Origin: Chrysaora quinquecirrha
Lineage: Eukaryota > Cnidaria > Scyphozoa > Semaeostomeae > Pelagiidae
Direction: 5' to 3'
DNA length: 64,000 nt
NCBI GenBank assembly: GCA_014526335.1
Contig: JACTAT010000057.1
Location: 354,818-418,817 of the forward strand
Part shown: positions 1 through 11,993 of the stretch, piece by piece
Position numbering within the stretch: the stretch's first letter is position 1
Layout of the letters: every line of letters starts with the position of its first letter
Position numbers and translations under genes: made by a program
Notes under the pieces: model-generated
Seen by the model: the letters and a program-made list of their open reading frames with translations, nothing else
Databases searched by the model: none
Told to the model about the DNA's origin: nothing

Positions 1-1423
1 CCTCTAAGATTTTTGGTTTTGATTTAAGGCGAGTGAGCAGAGAATCGAGACGTTTACGTGCGACAAAGAAATTATCTGCTAGTATTGGATAGCTTTCTTT
101 TAAGGGCAAAGAAACTTGATAGTTACTTTCTTGAAACTTGATTTTACCTTCTAAAAGGCTTTCGTTTACGTATTTGCTTTCGTTATTACAGATCCCCATG
201 GTTTCATAGTCCCAAAACTTGTGTAAAGCGCCCGTAAAGCGTTATTTAATTCAGAATTTTGTCTAATTGCTTCAGTTTCATTACGTGGGCAACGGTTATG
301 TTTGACGATTGTGATAATATCTTGGCTGGTACCTCGACAGGTCCATTTAATACATATCCTAAACGAATTAATGATGCTACGGGGCCTTGGCAATTTTCCC
401 CTTTCACTACTTGGTCCAGCATGAATTTCCATAAAAGTCTGCCCCTATCATAACCTGGACTTCTAGATCTTCCTGACCATTGCCAGAATCAGCAAGAGGC
501 AATCCCTTTAAATGGGGATACTTCAATTTAGCAATGTCAATAACTTGGTCAGAAATTGAACTACAGATATTATCAACGACAAATGCTGTGATAAATTTAG
601 TGGTATTATCTGTGCACTTGATTGCTAACTGCACTGAATCGCATGTTTTTAGCGTACCCTCTTTATTGCCAAACTCTTTAATCAATACTCTTTCCCCATG
701 TTTTATCGTGGGCAATTTAAGTTTATCTTTCAGTTTGGCAGTGCCATAAGATTTCTGCAATCAGTTATCTAATAAGATTCTAGTTTTACTTGCACTTGAT
801 TCATCATTAACGCTATGAACTCTAGCTTCTGCGGTTTGTAACAAAATTGCCTTATTAGTACTTTCATCTTGCGAAGTAAAAAGAAAGTTACTTACTGGTT
901 TATCGCGCGGATTTTCTGATTGATCGCTTTGCGTAGCTTGTGATACGTGATTGTCTCGAGTGGCGTTTGATGAAGTGGTATGTTTTGTATCCGCAAGCGA
1001 ACCGCAGTTAGAAGCATGATGTTTTCCGTTGCACTTGAAGCATTTTGATTCTTTGGGACATTGCCTGCTGACATGTCCAGCGCGTAAACATGCAAAGCAT
1101 CGCTTTTTCTCGCGGAGCATTTTTGTCGTTCATCTGAATTGGTAATTATACCGCAACTTGATGAATAATGCTGTGATCCACAAAACAGGCATGATGGTAT
1201 TCCACTGTTGCTTCTCCAATTTATTTTTCGTTTTGAATGACGAGTGTAGCACTTGTTGAATGAGATTGGGCTTCGCCACTTCGTTGTGCTGCGTACCTTT
1301 GTCTGACAGACGATACCTCCGCTCCTTTGATGGGCGCAAATTCGCATTTTTCTCGTAAAGATAATTCATTTTGAAACTCTGTAGCAAAAAATGACCTGTT
1401 TTTTCAAACCCGTATCCATACAA
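1..1423 (-). pseudogene. BEL/Pao LTR retrotransposon fragment (gag zinc knuckles to protease)
   Basis: Read right to left, the translations give a decayed BEL/Pao gag-pol. Three CCHC-type knuckles lie in broken frames: CLFCGSQHYSSSC near 1165-1200, CFACLRAGHVSRQC near 1070-1100 and CFKCNGKHHASNC near 1010-1045. They are followed by a DUF1758-type aspartic-protease region (407-800) and the downstream block GYVLNGPV (about 320-350) that precedes reverse transcriptase in this superfamily. The expected protease active-site stretch reads ILLDN followed by a stop at about 775, so the catalytic DSG-like motif is lost. Several further frameshifts and stops are present. The element runs off the left edge, so reverse transcriptase and integrase, if present, lie outside. 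It is a different copy from the BEL element at 20541-28986. Superfamily assignment is firm; an active gene is excluded. Confidence 0.85.
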
Positions 1424-1431
1424 CTTGAAAC

Positions 1432-1960
1432 GAAAACACCACCCAAATAGTGAGTATTAACCACAGACAACAAACAGCAAAAGAATGCCACCGCATCAAG
1501 CATAGTAAGCCACCACAGTAGTGCTTATCATCCACAGTGTGCAAAAAACATCGTCACAACAAGCATAATAACCCACCACAACAAGCATGATAACCCACAA
1601 CAGTAGTGCTTATCCACCACAGTACGCAAAAAGCCCCACCACAAAAAGCATAATAACCCACCACATCAAGCATAATAACCAACCACAGTAGTGCTTATCC
1701 ACCACAGTACGCAAAAAGCCCCACCACAACAAGCATAATAACCCACCACATCAAGCTTAATAACCAACCACAGTAGTGCTTATCTACCACAGTACGCAAA
1801 ACACCCCACCACAACAAGCATAATAACCCACTATATCAAGCATAATAACCCACCACAGTAGTGCTTATCCACCACAGTACGCAAAAACCCCACCACAACT
1901 AGCATAATAACCCACCACATCAAGCATAATAACCCACCACAGCAGTGCTTATGTAATAAT
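1432..1960. repeat. CCACCACAG / TAGTGCTTAT minisatellite array
   Basis: Imperfect tandem units combine CCACCACAGTAGTGCTTATC, a CACAGTACGCAAAAA stretch and AAGCATAATAACC blocks. The same vocabulary occurs inside the elements at 7888-9823, 32878-34384 and 55434-55868. Here neither the CACGCTAGCG terminus nor a target duplication is visible, so this is probably a truncated arm of the same family lying against the BEL fragment. Confidence 0.8.
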
Positions 1961-2740
1961 GATGATTTATGACAACATATTACCTAGTGAGTAACTAACA
2001 GTACATACGTTGACATACGCCCCAGAAGAAGCAAAGCTTATCGAGTCTGGGGCGCTTACTTACATACTGTTAAACCACACTTTTCTTGGGTTTAACTGTT
2101 TCTTTAATATTAATACTGAAAATAAGGCTGAAACAAACTTACGACCTCTTTCGACTTGTCGGCAGAATTCAACACAGAGAAACGTCGGATCTTGAAACAA
2201 CTGAAACACTTTATCTTTAAGAATGAAACCACGTCTTGCTTTTACTTCAGAATATAATCTTCTCTAACTTCGTCGGCTGATCTAATGCGTCTTTATATTT
2301 CTTATTTCTTCGATTAACGTCTTCTACTTCAATAACTTCGGTACGGCACTACTTATCTTTACTTACGATACGAATTCGACGGCGATCTTCGACAACTACT
2401 GACTATTTTCCAAAACGTGGGTTCCTAACTATAAAATTTAACACACCTAGCAAATATCAAATATGGTTAAACAGAACAGAACTATCAATCAAAAGCTTAA
2501 TAAGGTAAAAGGAAGAATTACACAAAAAGTCACGAAAATCCCAGTAAAAACCCCAAAAATCGCTGATCTTATGAACATGCGCACACGAGTTCGTGTTCAT
2601 ACGCTGATCACGTGAAATGTCTAATTGCTCATATTGGCGAATACAAATAAAACACGTTCATTGTCAACGATACTACGCAAAATAATTAACAGCTACAATT
2701 GGAATATAAAAATTTAATTGAAATTTATGTTTAAAAAGAA
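1961..2740. other. AT-rich stretch without recognised content
   Basis: No long open frame, RNA motif or repeat family was recognised. The stretch probably belongs to the flank of the CR1-like LINE insertion or to decayed repeats. Confidence 0.5.
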
Positions 2741-3229
2741 GGCATAGTATAAAAACCATACCCCAGGACCCAGGACCCCAAGTATGACCCTTATTTACTG
2801 AAAATCGAAAATGACCCTTAAGTACAAGTGGACCTTTTACTTCCGTTAGTCAAATATGGCGTATCGTATATCAGCAGATCTGTCAAACGCTACTGATCAG
2901 TGTCAAAAGCTCTAAAAAGCGTACTTCCTGTTCTTTCATGATGTTGTAATGCATTTGCGCGCCTAAACTATGGGTACGGGGGAAGATGCTTCGTCTTAAA
3001 TAGTCCCTAGCATTTCGGTTCGATCACACACATACACATAAATTCTAATTTTGCTTGGTGCAGAGCTGTAGAATGAACAACACATTTCATTCAGGACATA
3101 TTTTCCAGTTACTGGTAAAAGTAAAAGAAAATAAAAAGTTTTTTACTAAACTCCAAATTATTTGGGACTGAAGGGCATGACAAAGAGAAGAATTTTTATT
3201 CTGTCACATGTAAATAAAATAATTTACAA

Positions 3230-3448
3230 CTAGAAGTACCGGAAGTGTCTGGCGGTCTGAGAGACTGAAAGATTACGGCCAGCAACTGCAAGAGTGGGAT
3301 TTCTCGTATTTTTTGTAAAAAGTACGTGAAATTCAACATCATTGAATTTTGCGTTGTTCATTTCATCCAGCCAGACTGTTTTCCACCAAAAATATTTCCT
3401 GCCTGTAGTCGCTGTCCGCGGGGACATCATTCCTAAAATCTTATCCAT
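3230..3448 (-). other. Unrecognised short open frame inside the 4.2-kb TIR element
   Basis: A 72-codon frame with ordinary amino-acid composition (WWKTVWLDEMNNAKFNDVEF near its middle). I do not recognise it. It could be a remnant of a transposase or captured exon, or chance. It lies between the left TIR and the internal tandem array. Confidence 0.2.
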
Positions 3449-3530
3449 TTTTTTGTAAATGTTTAAATATCACATTGTTGTTTATGAAAATCCCGAAATC
3501 TCATGATTTTAGCTCCACACGGGTCGTTCT

Positions 3531-5115
3531 TCAAACTATCTTATATACTAAAGTAGTAAGGGGATTATGACACCATTTTGTCACGCGAACTCCTCTCTTA
3601 CCGTAGAAGCTACGGTGCTGGCGCTTGCACCTCAAGTTGCCGCCTGTGGGGTAGGCGTAGAGTTTGAAGTCATTTTTTGCAAACGTGCTCCCGCTTCTAG
3701 GGTAATTGGGGCTCACCCTTCTTTGATCTAGAATTTCGTGCCATGAAGAACAATGGGTCTGTTGTTTTCCCAGCGGGAATAATCCCCTTTCCTAATCCCT
3801 CCTCCAATACTGAAAGACAGGGCAATAGTTCTGTTTTTTACAATCAGCTTTAGCGAAAAAGTCCTTTAGCTATTAGTATTATTCGTTTTGCTTGGTTGTG
3901 TATAATTTCTGTTCGTATCTTATATACTAAAGTAGTAAGGGGATTATGACACCATTTTGTCACGCGAACTCCTCTCTTACCGTAGAAGCTACGGTGCTGG
4001 CGCTTACACCTCAAGTTGCCGCCTGTGGGGTAGGCGTAGAGTTTCAAGTCATTTTTTGCAAACGTGCTCCCGCTTCTAGGGTAATTGGGGCTCACACTTC
4101 TTTGATCTAGAATTTCGTGCCATGAAGAACAATGGGTCTGTTGTTTTCCCAGCGGGAATAATCCCCTTTCCTAATCCCTCCTCCAATACTGAAAGACAGG
4201 GCAATAGTTCTGTTTTTTACAATCAGCTTTAGCGAAAAAGTCCTTAAGCTATTAGTATTATTCGTGTTGCTTGGTTGTGTATAATTTCTGTTCGTTTTTA
4301 CGATATTCAAAGGAGAAAATTCTTGGTTTGTTTCTTTGAACGAACACATTCGGGGACCCTTTCCTTAACCCTTCCCCAGGACTGAAAGGCAGGGCAATAG
4401 TTCTGCTTACAGTCAGGCTTAGCGAAAAAATCCTTTAACTATTCGTATCATTCGTGTAGCTTGGTTTTGTATAATTTCTGTTTGTTTTTTCTGTTTTCAA
4501 AGGAATACATTCTTGGTTTTTTTTTGAAAGAACACATTTGGGGGTTTGGGCAACAGCTCTGCTCATAAAAATAGTAAAGGCAAAACATGCCCTCATGGCC
4601 AAAGGCTACAATTGTTCTGTTCATTAAGCTGAAAAGACAAACAGAACTGAATGCTCGAATTCAAATATCCACATTGCATGTCGATCTCACATCACATTGC
4701 AATTACAAATATTACTTATGCCCGTTTGACATTTCCCTACATCTGGCTTGCTACATTCTTCACTACTTGCTTCGCTGCACGAAACTTTGACATTTCCGTA
4801 CATTTCGATCCCCTTTCCTAACCCCTTCTCTAAAACTGAGAGGCAGGGCAATTCATTGCAATTACAAATATTACTTATGCCCCCTCTTTTTTCAATATTC
4901 GAAGGAAACAATTCTTGGTTCCTTTTTTTGAACGAACACTTTCGGGGATCCTTTCTTTATCCCTTCTCCAGGACTGAAAGGCAGGGCAATAGTTCTGTTT
5001 ACAGTCAGCCTTAGCGAAAAAATCCTTCAACTATTTGTATAGCTTGGTTGTGTATAATTTCTGTTTGTTTTTTCTATATTTGAAGGAAAAAATTCTTGGT
5101 TTGTTTCTTTGAACG
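3531..5115. repeat. Nested tandem array (379-bp units followed by shorter derivatives)
   Basis: Two nearly identical units begin at about 3538 and 3917 (offset 379 bp). Shorter, more diverged units follow to about 5115. They are recognised by recurring CAGGGCAATAGTTCTG, CTTAGCGAAAAA, CTTGGTTGTGTATAATTTCT and TTCTTGGTTTGTTTCTTTGA. The first two units have identical minus-strand open frames, which are a by-product of the duplication. The array is internal to the 4.2-kb TIR element. Confidence 0.8.
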
Positions 5116-5139
5116 AACACATCCTGCTACAGTGAGTGG

Positions 5140-6760
5140 GCGCACCCCATGATACCCCTGCCAGATCGGTATTTCTGACATTCCTACTGGTCACAGAGCA
5201 GCTAATACGAAGGTTTCCTATGCATCAACACAGTGGCGTTCCCAAACTAAAAATACCGGGGTGGACAAAAACTCTTGGGGGCTTGGGGGCGTAGCCCCCA
5301 GGAAAAATTTCTGGGGCCACGCCCTTCAAACGCTCGGAAAGATGGCCAACGCCCATTCTAAATCATCCTTAGATGAAATAGAAACAAGCAAAGATCAACT
5401 ATTTACTACTAACTTGCAAAAATTATCCCACTGACAGATATAACAACGACGTAACAACGACGAAAAGTTTTTGAAATTTACTGCATTCAAAAATTAATGA
5501 CCATGTTTTTGTGACAGTCTTTTTGATTGCTAACAGCACAAAATCATGCGATGTTTCACACGATGCCAGTGTGACTGGTAAAGTTGCGCTGATTTCCACC
5601 AATGCATACAATGTCGGGAGAAGTGAGCTCATTTCATTTTACTGAAATTCTTGCCCCCCCCCAGTGAATATTATAACGGATTTCGAAGAATTGAAAAATC
5701 GATATCTGAGAGAACTGGGGTGGACATGTCATGACGACATGGTGATGCCACTGCATCAACAGCACTTTCCAGCCAAAAGGCAACGGCAGAATATCATTCT
5801 TTCAACAACAACCATTCCATGCCACACCCATCCTCCACTTTCTCCCACAGCATAGCTCTAGCAGCACCCTATCGGAAATATTGAACAATGGTTCCTCTAG
5901 GATTGCTATTTACGCATTCAAGTACTATAACCAATGGCGTGTGCCTCTCTATTTGTTTCTCATCCAACAAACCTTTCCCTACACCAACAACAAACTCTTA
6001 TTCAATGGCAACCGTTTACTCTTATTCGCCTCCTCTTTTAAATGAATATCATCTATTATACCTAATATTGTGCCTAACATATGCTAACAGATGTGTCTGC
6101 AAGAGACATGCACTACCTTCCACTATGACTAAGTGGTATTGATTTATTGCTTCACTGTATCTAGAAACTTACTTTCCCAGATGCATGATTGCTACTCCCG
6201 ACATTCTCTTCCATTCGAAACAAAAAAAATCACACTTACCCTTCTCAACAAATATTACTACCACATACTCCAAACAGAATATCAGTGCAACCCCTCTTTT
6301 CAAAGAATAATCTGCTGCTCGGCAACTTCTCCCATCTGCGCACAATTTCCGCATTTCCAGTATTCGAGGAAACCTTCGAGGGACAGGAAGCACTAATCTG
6401 AATTAAATCTTCTCATTCAACCCAACTCCCATTCCTTTATCTCCTTACTCTGCTTCCCTAAGAAATATTTTCCACCAATCTCATGTACTTTTCTTCACAA
6501 TGGATTTCTTCACACATGAGCACTACAAGCTGCATGTCCCATGTGACCGCGGAGCGCAAAAGCCCGCACCGAGGCGCGCGCAGCGCGCCTCGTGGCAAGG
6601 GCTAGTTGTTCTATAAAGCTCCACTCTAAGTGCTGTGAAGAAAAACTATTTTACCTAATTGTGTTTTTTGAAAAGGGCATTTACCCCCGTTATCATTAAA
6701 ATCCAGAATTGCAGACCATATCAAAATACAACACAGGAAGTGAGCACAACAACAAGATCA
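5140..6760. other. Interior of TIR element, no gene recognised
   Basis: Contains GGGGGCTTGGGGGCGTAGCC near 5276, a pyrimidine-rich plus-strand segment (about 5700-6500) with only weak open frames, and a GC-rich perfect hairpin CGAGGCGCGC...GCGCGCCTCG at about 6571-6593. None of the short frames resembles a known protein. Confidence 0.4.
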
Positions 6761-6929
6761 ACAGCCATGCTGACATACGATATGCACGACTGACATCCGA
6801 TATGCCAAATTCGGCAAACGGAAGCAAAAGGCCCTCTCGTACTTAAGGGTCATTTCAGAATTTAGTACTTAAGAGTCATACTTGGGGTCCTGGGTCCTGG
6901 GTCCTGGGGTATGGTTTTTATACTATGCC

Positions 6930-7101
6930 AAAAAAGAATATTATCAAAATATTTAAAGATATAACTAATTAAAGATTAACAGTCAATGAGCAAATAAATG
7001 AATAAGCCAATAAGCAAATCATTATAAATACAACAGATAAATGATGAACGGGAAGAACTAAAAATAAATTAAAATTAAGAAATGAATTATTTCTTTAATA
7101 T
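6930..7101 (-). other. LINE 3' UTR
   Basis: AT-rich sequence following the LINE stop codon (minus strand) up to the boundary of the GGCATAG element, without a visible poly(A) or simple tail because the other element interrupts it. Confidence 0.5.
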
Positions 7102-7887
7102 TCAAATATGTGAGCTTAATTTTTGATTTTTCAGATGCTTGATGTACTCTTTTTGTGATTTGATTTTCCTATCTTCTGATGTCTGGTTGTTCCAGAGTTT
7201 GGCCCCTCTAACTATAATTGTTCGTTCACCTAAACGTTTATGCGTTTTAGGTACTTTGTATAGATCATTGTGTGTCTTGTGGGGTAAGAATGTGTTGTAG
7301 AATTTGCTGGAAAGAAATTATGGAATACCTCTGCGAGATTATCTTTGTTATGTGTGAAAGAGTGCACGTTTCTCAGCACTTTTAGCTCATACTGATCTGT
7401 AACTTTCAACGTTTCAAAGTCCTTAGGTATTTTATTTGTAGATGCTAATTTGTTTTTGAATTGAAGAATTTTCAGTATACGATTTTGGTGAACTTGCAGA
7501 CGGTTTAGGAGTTTAGTAAAAGTATCCCCGTAAACTTCAAAGGCATAGTCAATCTTTGATTGTATGAAGGCATTGTATAAAGATTTTAAACATTTCTTCG
7601 GAAGCAGATGACGTATTTTTCTGAAGATAGAAGCATATTTGATAATATTTGTGCCTACTTGATTAATGTGCTTTTCCCATGTAAGCCTTTCGTCAATAGT
7701 TAAGCCTAAGTATTTCACAGCATTAGATCTTTTAATTTCTTCACCTATTCTTACTCTCGATGCATCTGTGAACGATTTTTACCTGGAGAGAAGACTGAAT
7801 ACACAGTTTTGTCGATACTCAGTTTCAATTTATTAGAAAGTAGCCAGATACTTAGTTTGTCAAGTTCAGTCTTTGTCTCAGCAGTTA

Positions 7888-9823
7888 CACGCTAGCGAAT
7901 CTATAATCACTACTGTGGTGGATAATCACTACTGTGGTGGTACTATTTGCATACTGTGGTGGTAGTTTCTGCGTACTGTGGTGGATAATCACTACTTGTG
8001 GTGGTTTACTATGCTTGCGGTGGTGGCAGTTTTGTCGTAATGTGGTGGATAATCACTAGTTGTGGTGGTTTACTATGCTTGCGGTGGTGGCAGTTTTGGC
8101 GTACCGTGGTGGATAATCACTACTTGTGGTGGTTTACTATGCTTGCGGTGGTGGCATTTTTGGCTTACTGTGGTGGATAATCACTACTTGTGGTTGTTTA
8201 CTATGCTTGCGGTGGTGGCAGTTTTGGCGTACTGTGGTGGATAATCACTACTGTGGTGGTTTACTATGCTTGCGGTGGTGGCAGTTTTGGCGTACTGTGG
8301 TGGATAATCACTACTTGTGGTGGGTAACTATGCTTGTTGTGGTGGTAGTTTTGGTGTACTGTGTTGAATAATCACTACTGTGAGGGTTATTATTCTTGCC
8401 GTTGTAGTAGTTTTTGTGTACTGCGGTGGACACAAACTATGCTGCGGTGGGTTTTTTCCTTCAGGTTTTTATGTTCATGGTGTACGGCTCATATTTTGTC
8501 ATCGCATTGATTTTTAATGCGTTTTCACGAACCATAAATGAGATCAAAAGGTTGAATTTTGCTTCGAAGAAGTCTAGACAATTTGGCCTTTCAAAATCGA
8601 AACTCGAAAATTCAGAAAAGTGACGGGCAGTTCAATGACAGTCCTGTGCCAAGAGGCATTTATATTGTTACTCTGCCTCGCTTTTGGGTGTAAGTAATGT
8701 TTCTTAGGCAGAATGTTTCTTACTCTGTGTAAATTATTCTTAGGCAGTAGTCACCATTGACTTAATTTTTGCTCAGAAACTTTGCACATAGCAATCCCAT
8801 TAATAAAAGTGCACTTCTTCGGATTTGCAGCAAAAAGAAGCATATTATTAACTTCAAATTGTAAGGAATACTCAGGTAAAATAAAAAATGACACCTTTAG
8901 CGAGGTTTCATTCTGGACATTATACATTATAACATCTACACTATAACTTATTATATAAAAGAGCATCGAGAAAAAGCTGCCACGCTATATCATCTAAAGC
9001 TGCCACGCTATATTATCTAAAACATACGCTGTGCTACTAAAGTCACAAATTTACAGAATGGATCGGGATAACCCGCATTGTTAATATTAATGAGAAACTC
9101 ATCGATATTCTCAATTATAAACGCCTTTGCTTCAGTTTCTCTTTCGTTCAGAAAAAGTCTTTTCCTTGCCTTCGGATTTTCAGAGGCTCTCTCAGCTCCT
9201 TTTCTAAGTTTTCTTGGCGCACATGGTTCCGCAGTTATAAAATCTCGTACCTCCCTCAGACTAGTTCCTTCCAAGACATTTTCTTAATATTCTGCCATCA
9301 AAATATATCATTATCACGCTACCTGAGCTACACATACTACATTGAGAGGCACGAGGCAAATCATGCTTGCATCATGGGCGGGCTATCCATCACTCAATGA
9401 TCGAGGTTGTAGACGAAAATAGTGAACAATTGAATCTAATTTTTTTAACCACAATTTATCCGATCAAACAATTATAGTCATTTAACAAAACGGTACCCAC
9501 CACAGCAAGCATAGTAAACCAACACAAGTAGTGATTATCCACCACAGTGCGCCAAAACTGCCACCACCGCAAGCATAGTAAACCACCACAGTAGTGATTT
9601 TCCACCACAGTACGCCAAAACTGCCACCACTGCAAGCATAGTAAACCACCACAAGTAGTGATTATCCACCACAGTACGCCAAAACTGCCACCACCGCAAG
9701 CATAGTAAACCACCACAAGTAGTGATTATCACCACAGTACGCAGAAACTACCACCACAGTATGCAAATAGTACCACCACAGTAGTGATTATCCACCACAG
9801 TAGATTATAGATTCGCTAGCGTG
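7888..9823. mobile_element. Minisatellite-armed TIR element, copy A (5-bp target duplication)
   Basis: The ends are CACGCTAGCGAATCTATA and its exact reverse complement. Immediately outside are AGTTA (7883-7887) and AGTTA (9824-9828), a perfect 5-bp duplication. Deleting the element plus one AGTTA rejoins the LINE reading frame, which shows it is a clean insertion. Arms of GTGGTGG-rich tandem repeats (about 7905-8450) are mirrored by CCACCAC-rich repeats (about 9495-9800). The middle (about 8460-9490) is not repetitive. A CAC terminus with a 5-bp duplication is shared with Transib/RAG-type transposons, but the rest of the TIR does not match their known consensus, so superfamily is open. No transposase is recognised, so it is presumably non-autonomous. 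Confidence 0.9.
9017..9274 (-). other. Unrecognised 85-codon frame in the middle of element copy A
   Basis: Open frame with a highly charged middle (NERETEAKAFIIENIDEFL). It has no family I recognise. Copy B shares the adjacent unique sequence (its about 33960-34100 matches about 9330-9490) but not this frame. It may be a transposase remnant, a captured exon or chance. Confidence 0.2.
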
Positions 9824-10917
9824 AGTTAGTTGATCAATATTTTGTCCTGACGAAAAGATGGTTGTATCATCGGCAAAAGTCTTTGTTTTAGTTTCGCCCC
9901 TTTTACTATATCATTGATATATATTGTAAAGAGAATAGGACCAAGCACGGATCCTTGTGGTATCCCTGTGGTGATGTTGCCGAACTTGGATTGTGTCTTG
10001 TTTACGAAAGTATATTGTTGCCTTTTTGTAAGGTAACTAGTGAACCATTTGTTGGAGATCCCTCTAAAGCCGTAATGCTTGAGTTTTTGAATTAGAATCT
10101 CGTGATCTATGGTATCGAAAGCTTTTTTGAGGTCAAGAAAGACGCCAATTACAAAGTTACCTTTATCAAGGTTATTGTAGAGTTCATTTAGAGCTTCAGT
10201 TAACGCTAGGACAGTTGAATGGTTTTTCCTAAATCCAAACTGATATTTGTATATAATGTTGGGTTTTTTTTAGGAATTCCTTAACTCTATTGCATACAAG
10301 TCGTTCAAATAATTCCTCAAGACAAGAAAGAAGTGAGATAGGGCGGTAGTTATCCTCATGCAATCTATTTCCTTTCTTGAAAACAGGTATAACTTTTGCA
10401 ATTTTCCAAATGTCCGGGAAAACTCCCGTTGTAAGAGAGACATTGAAGATGTGAGTTAGTGGAAGAGCAAGGTCATCACCACAGTCTTTTATCAGAAATG
10501 GTCGTATGGCGTCATGTCCCGCAGCCTTCTTTGGCATCAGACGATTAATCTCAGCTATGACTTCTTCAACATGTATCCTCTTGAAGAAGAAAGTGTTGGC
10601 ATTTTGATTGGTCAGAAATGCAGAAAAGTGTTTAGTGGTTTTGGGGAATAGTAGAGGCGATCTCATTTCCAATCGAGCAGAAAAAGTTGTTTAGTGAATT
10701 AGCTATCTCGCTATTATTTGTAAGAGTCACTTAAGATTTATTGATGATTTTTGCTTTGTTGGAGGTTTTGTTGGACTTTTTAGGATTGAGCATTGGCCCC
10801 ATTATAGCCCACATGTTAGTGACTGCTTCTAAAAACGTGAGGATCCTCTAGGTATCCACATCATAGGTCTAAGTCTTGGTAATAAGTATCTAGTGCAAAG
10901 GATTAACTGTGAAATCG

Positions 10918-11325
10918 TTGTCAATTGTGCATTTTATGAAGCAAGCATGAAAATTGGCATACCTACCCAGTTTGATACGCTGAAGATGATGGGATACAGA
11001 CCCCCATCGAAAATGCCCCCAGATGCTATTTTTAGACTGGGGTACACGGTACCATACCTTTACAAGGGTTTCTACCATAACAATGTTGGGAATAACGATA
11101 CTGACATGAAACTTGGCAAGAATGCACAGTTTGATACGCTGAAAAAGATAGGATGCAGACACCTCCGGAAAAATGCCCCCTATTCTATTTTTAGACTGGG
11201 GTACTCGGTACCATACCTCTACAAGTGTTTCTATTGTAACTATGTTGGGAATTAAGATATTGCAATGAAACTTGGCAAGTATACACAGTTTGATGCGCTG
11301 AAAAAGAAAGGATGCGCTATAAAGC
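10918..11325 (+). repeat. Interspersed repeat, left member of a large inverted pair
   Basis: Contains two-and-a-half internal units of about 150-170 bp, each with TTTGATACGCTGAA, ATTTTTAGACTGGGGTAC and CATACCT(C/T)TACAAG. The reverse complement of the whole block, highly similar over about 400 bp, lies at 19828-20224 on the far side of the retrotransposon array. Related single units occur at 31720-31830 and 32180-32310. Chance open frames run through it on both strands. Confidence 0.85.
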
Positions 11326-11436
11326 TCAATGAAATCACCGAGCAACTCTCCAAGTCATACAGCCAAAGGCTCTCCTCCCGTCTGACGTTTTTTCTTTCCA
11401 CTATGTCGAGCCTTCTTCAGCACCATATCAATAACT

Positions 11437-11548
11437 ATTAATTATTTACAAACTTATCATAAACTTAAAACATGTTTGTATGAAATGTTAATAATAAATT
11501 AAATAAGAAATAGTGGTCTAGTACAAACCCCTCGCTTAACGCCGCCTA
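11437..11548 (+). repeat. 112-bp direct repeat, copy 1
   Basis: Same sequence as 11863-11974 at a constant offset of 426 bp, from ATTAATTATTTACAAAC to CTTAACGCCGCCTA. See the second copy. Confidence 0.85.
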
Positions 11549-11862
11549 ATGCATTTTCAAGTATACAGTAAGTTGTATAAAACTGATGCAGTGTTGTTTA
11601 TCATATTTACAATGCATTTCACTATACTCATCAGCTTATCTTACCTTAACTAAAGAGCATCTGGGGCTACCGCTCGTGTGCTCCGTTCATCTAAGGGCGC
11701 ACCCATGTTCTCGCATACAAGAATATATAAGAGCCAATGTATATGATAGAGGGTCTGTATGCTGAAAGTTTATAAATTTGCACACTATAGAGAGGCAATT
11801 TGTACACAAATACATGGCGAACACACGGAGACCTAAAACCATAATTCAAGGATATACAAATC

Positions 11863-11974
11863 ATTAATTATTTACAAACTTATCATAAACTTAAAACATG
11901 TTTGTATGAAATGTTAATAATAAATTAAATAAGAAATAGTGGTCTAGTACAAACCCCTCGCTTAACGCCGCCTA
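11863..11974 (+). repeat. 112-bp direct repeat, copy 2, abutting the (TAA)n target
   Basis: No difference from 11437-11548 was seen by eye. It runs straight into the TTATTATATTATT microsatellite that receives the first R4/Dong-like copy. The 314 bp between the two copies has no recognised coding content. The pair could be a short LTR-like or duplicated flank. Confidence 0.85.
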
Positions 11975-11993
11975 TTATTATATTATTATTATT

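Larger units (their letters stand above)
2741..6929. mobile_element. 4.2-kb TIR element with GGCATAGTATAAAAACC ends
   Basis: The left end begins GGCATAGTATAAAAACCATA and the right end is its reverse complement. Similarity between the arms continues for roughly 150 bp (2741-2890 against 6760-6929). It includes GGACCC-type repeats present in different copy number in the two arms, and the block ACCCTTAAGTAC. The flanks are TAAAAAGAA (2732-2740) and AAAAAAGAA (6930-6938), an 8-of-9 match that would fit an 8-9 bp target-site duplication. The right flank is the 3' end of the CR1-like LINE. No transposase was recognised inside; the interior holds a tandem array and pyrimidine-rich sequence. Long TIRs with a 9-bp duplication recall Mutator-like elements, but that is inference only. 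Confidence 0.75.
7102..10840 (-). pseudogene. CR1/Jockey-type non-LTR retrotransposon reverse transcriptase (split)
   Basis: Minus-strand pol of a CR1/Jockey-superfamily LINE in two exon-like halves (10840-9829 and 7887-7102) separated only by the TIR element at 7888-9823. In order it shows the pre-RT region (about 10700-10830), ENYRPISLLSCLEELFERL (about 10290-10350), motif A LDLKKAFDTIDHEIL (about 10100-10145), motif B GIPQGSVLGPILF (about 9935-9975), the catalytic FADDTTIF (about 9850-9875), then after the insertion KYLGLTIDERLTWEKHI (about 7660-7715) and the C-terminal KLWNNQ-like block near 7190-7215. The terminal TGA is at 7102-7104. Removing the inserted element with one AGTTA copy restores a continuous reading frame across the junction. 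Other frameshifts and stops (for example a stop near 7230 and one near 10730) show it is dead. The endonuclease domain is absent, as expected for 5' truncation. Confidence 0.9.

Noticed and set aside
7998..9735. Repetitive frames of the type MVVYYACGGGSFG in the minisatellite arms
   Set aside because: Translated minisatellite; present in all arms regardless of frame context.
10890..11345. Two opposite frames of 120 and 151 codons
   Set aside because: They arise from internal repetition in a non-coding interspersed repeat; related copies at 19828-20224 and 31715-31840 do not keep them open.
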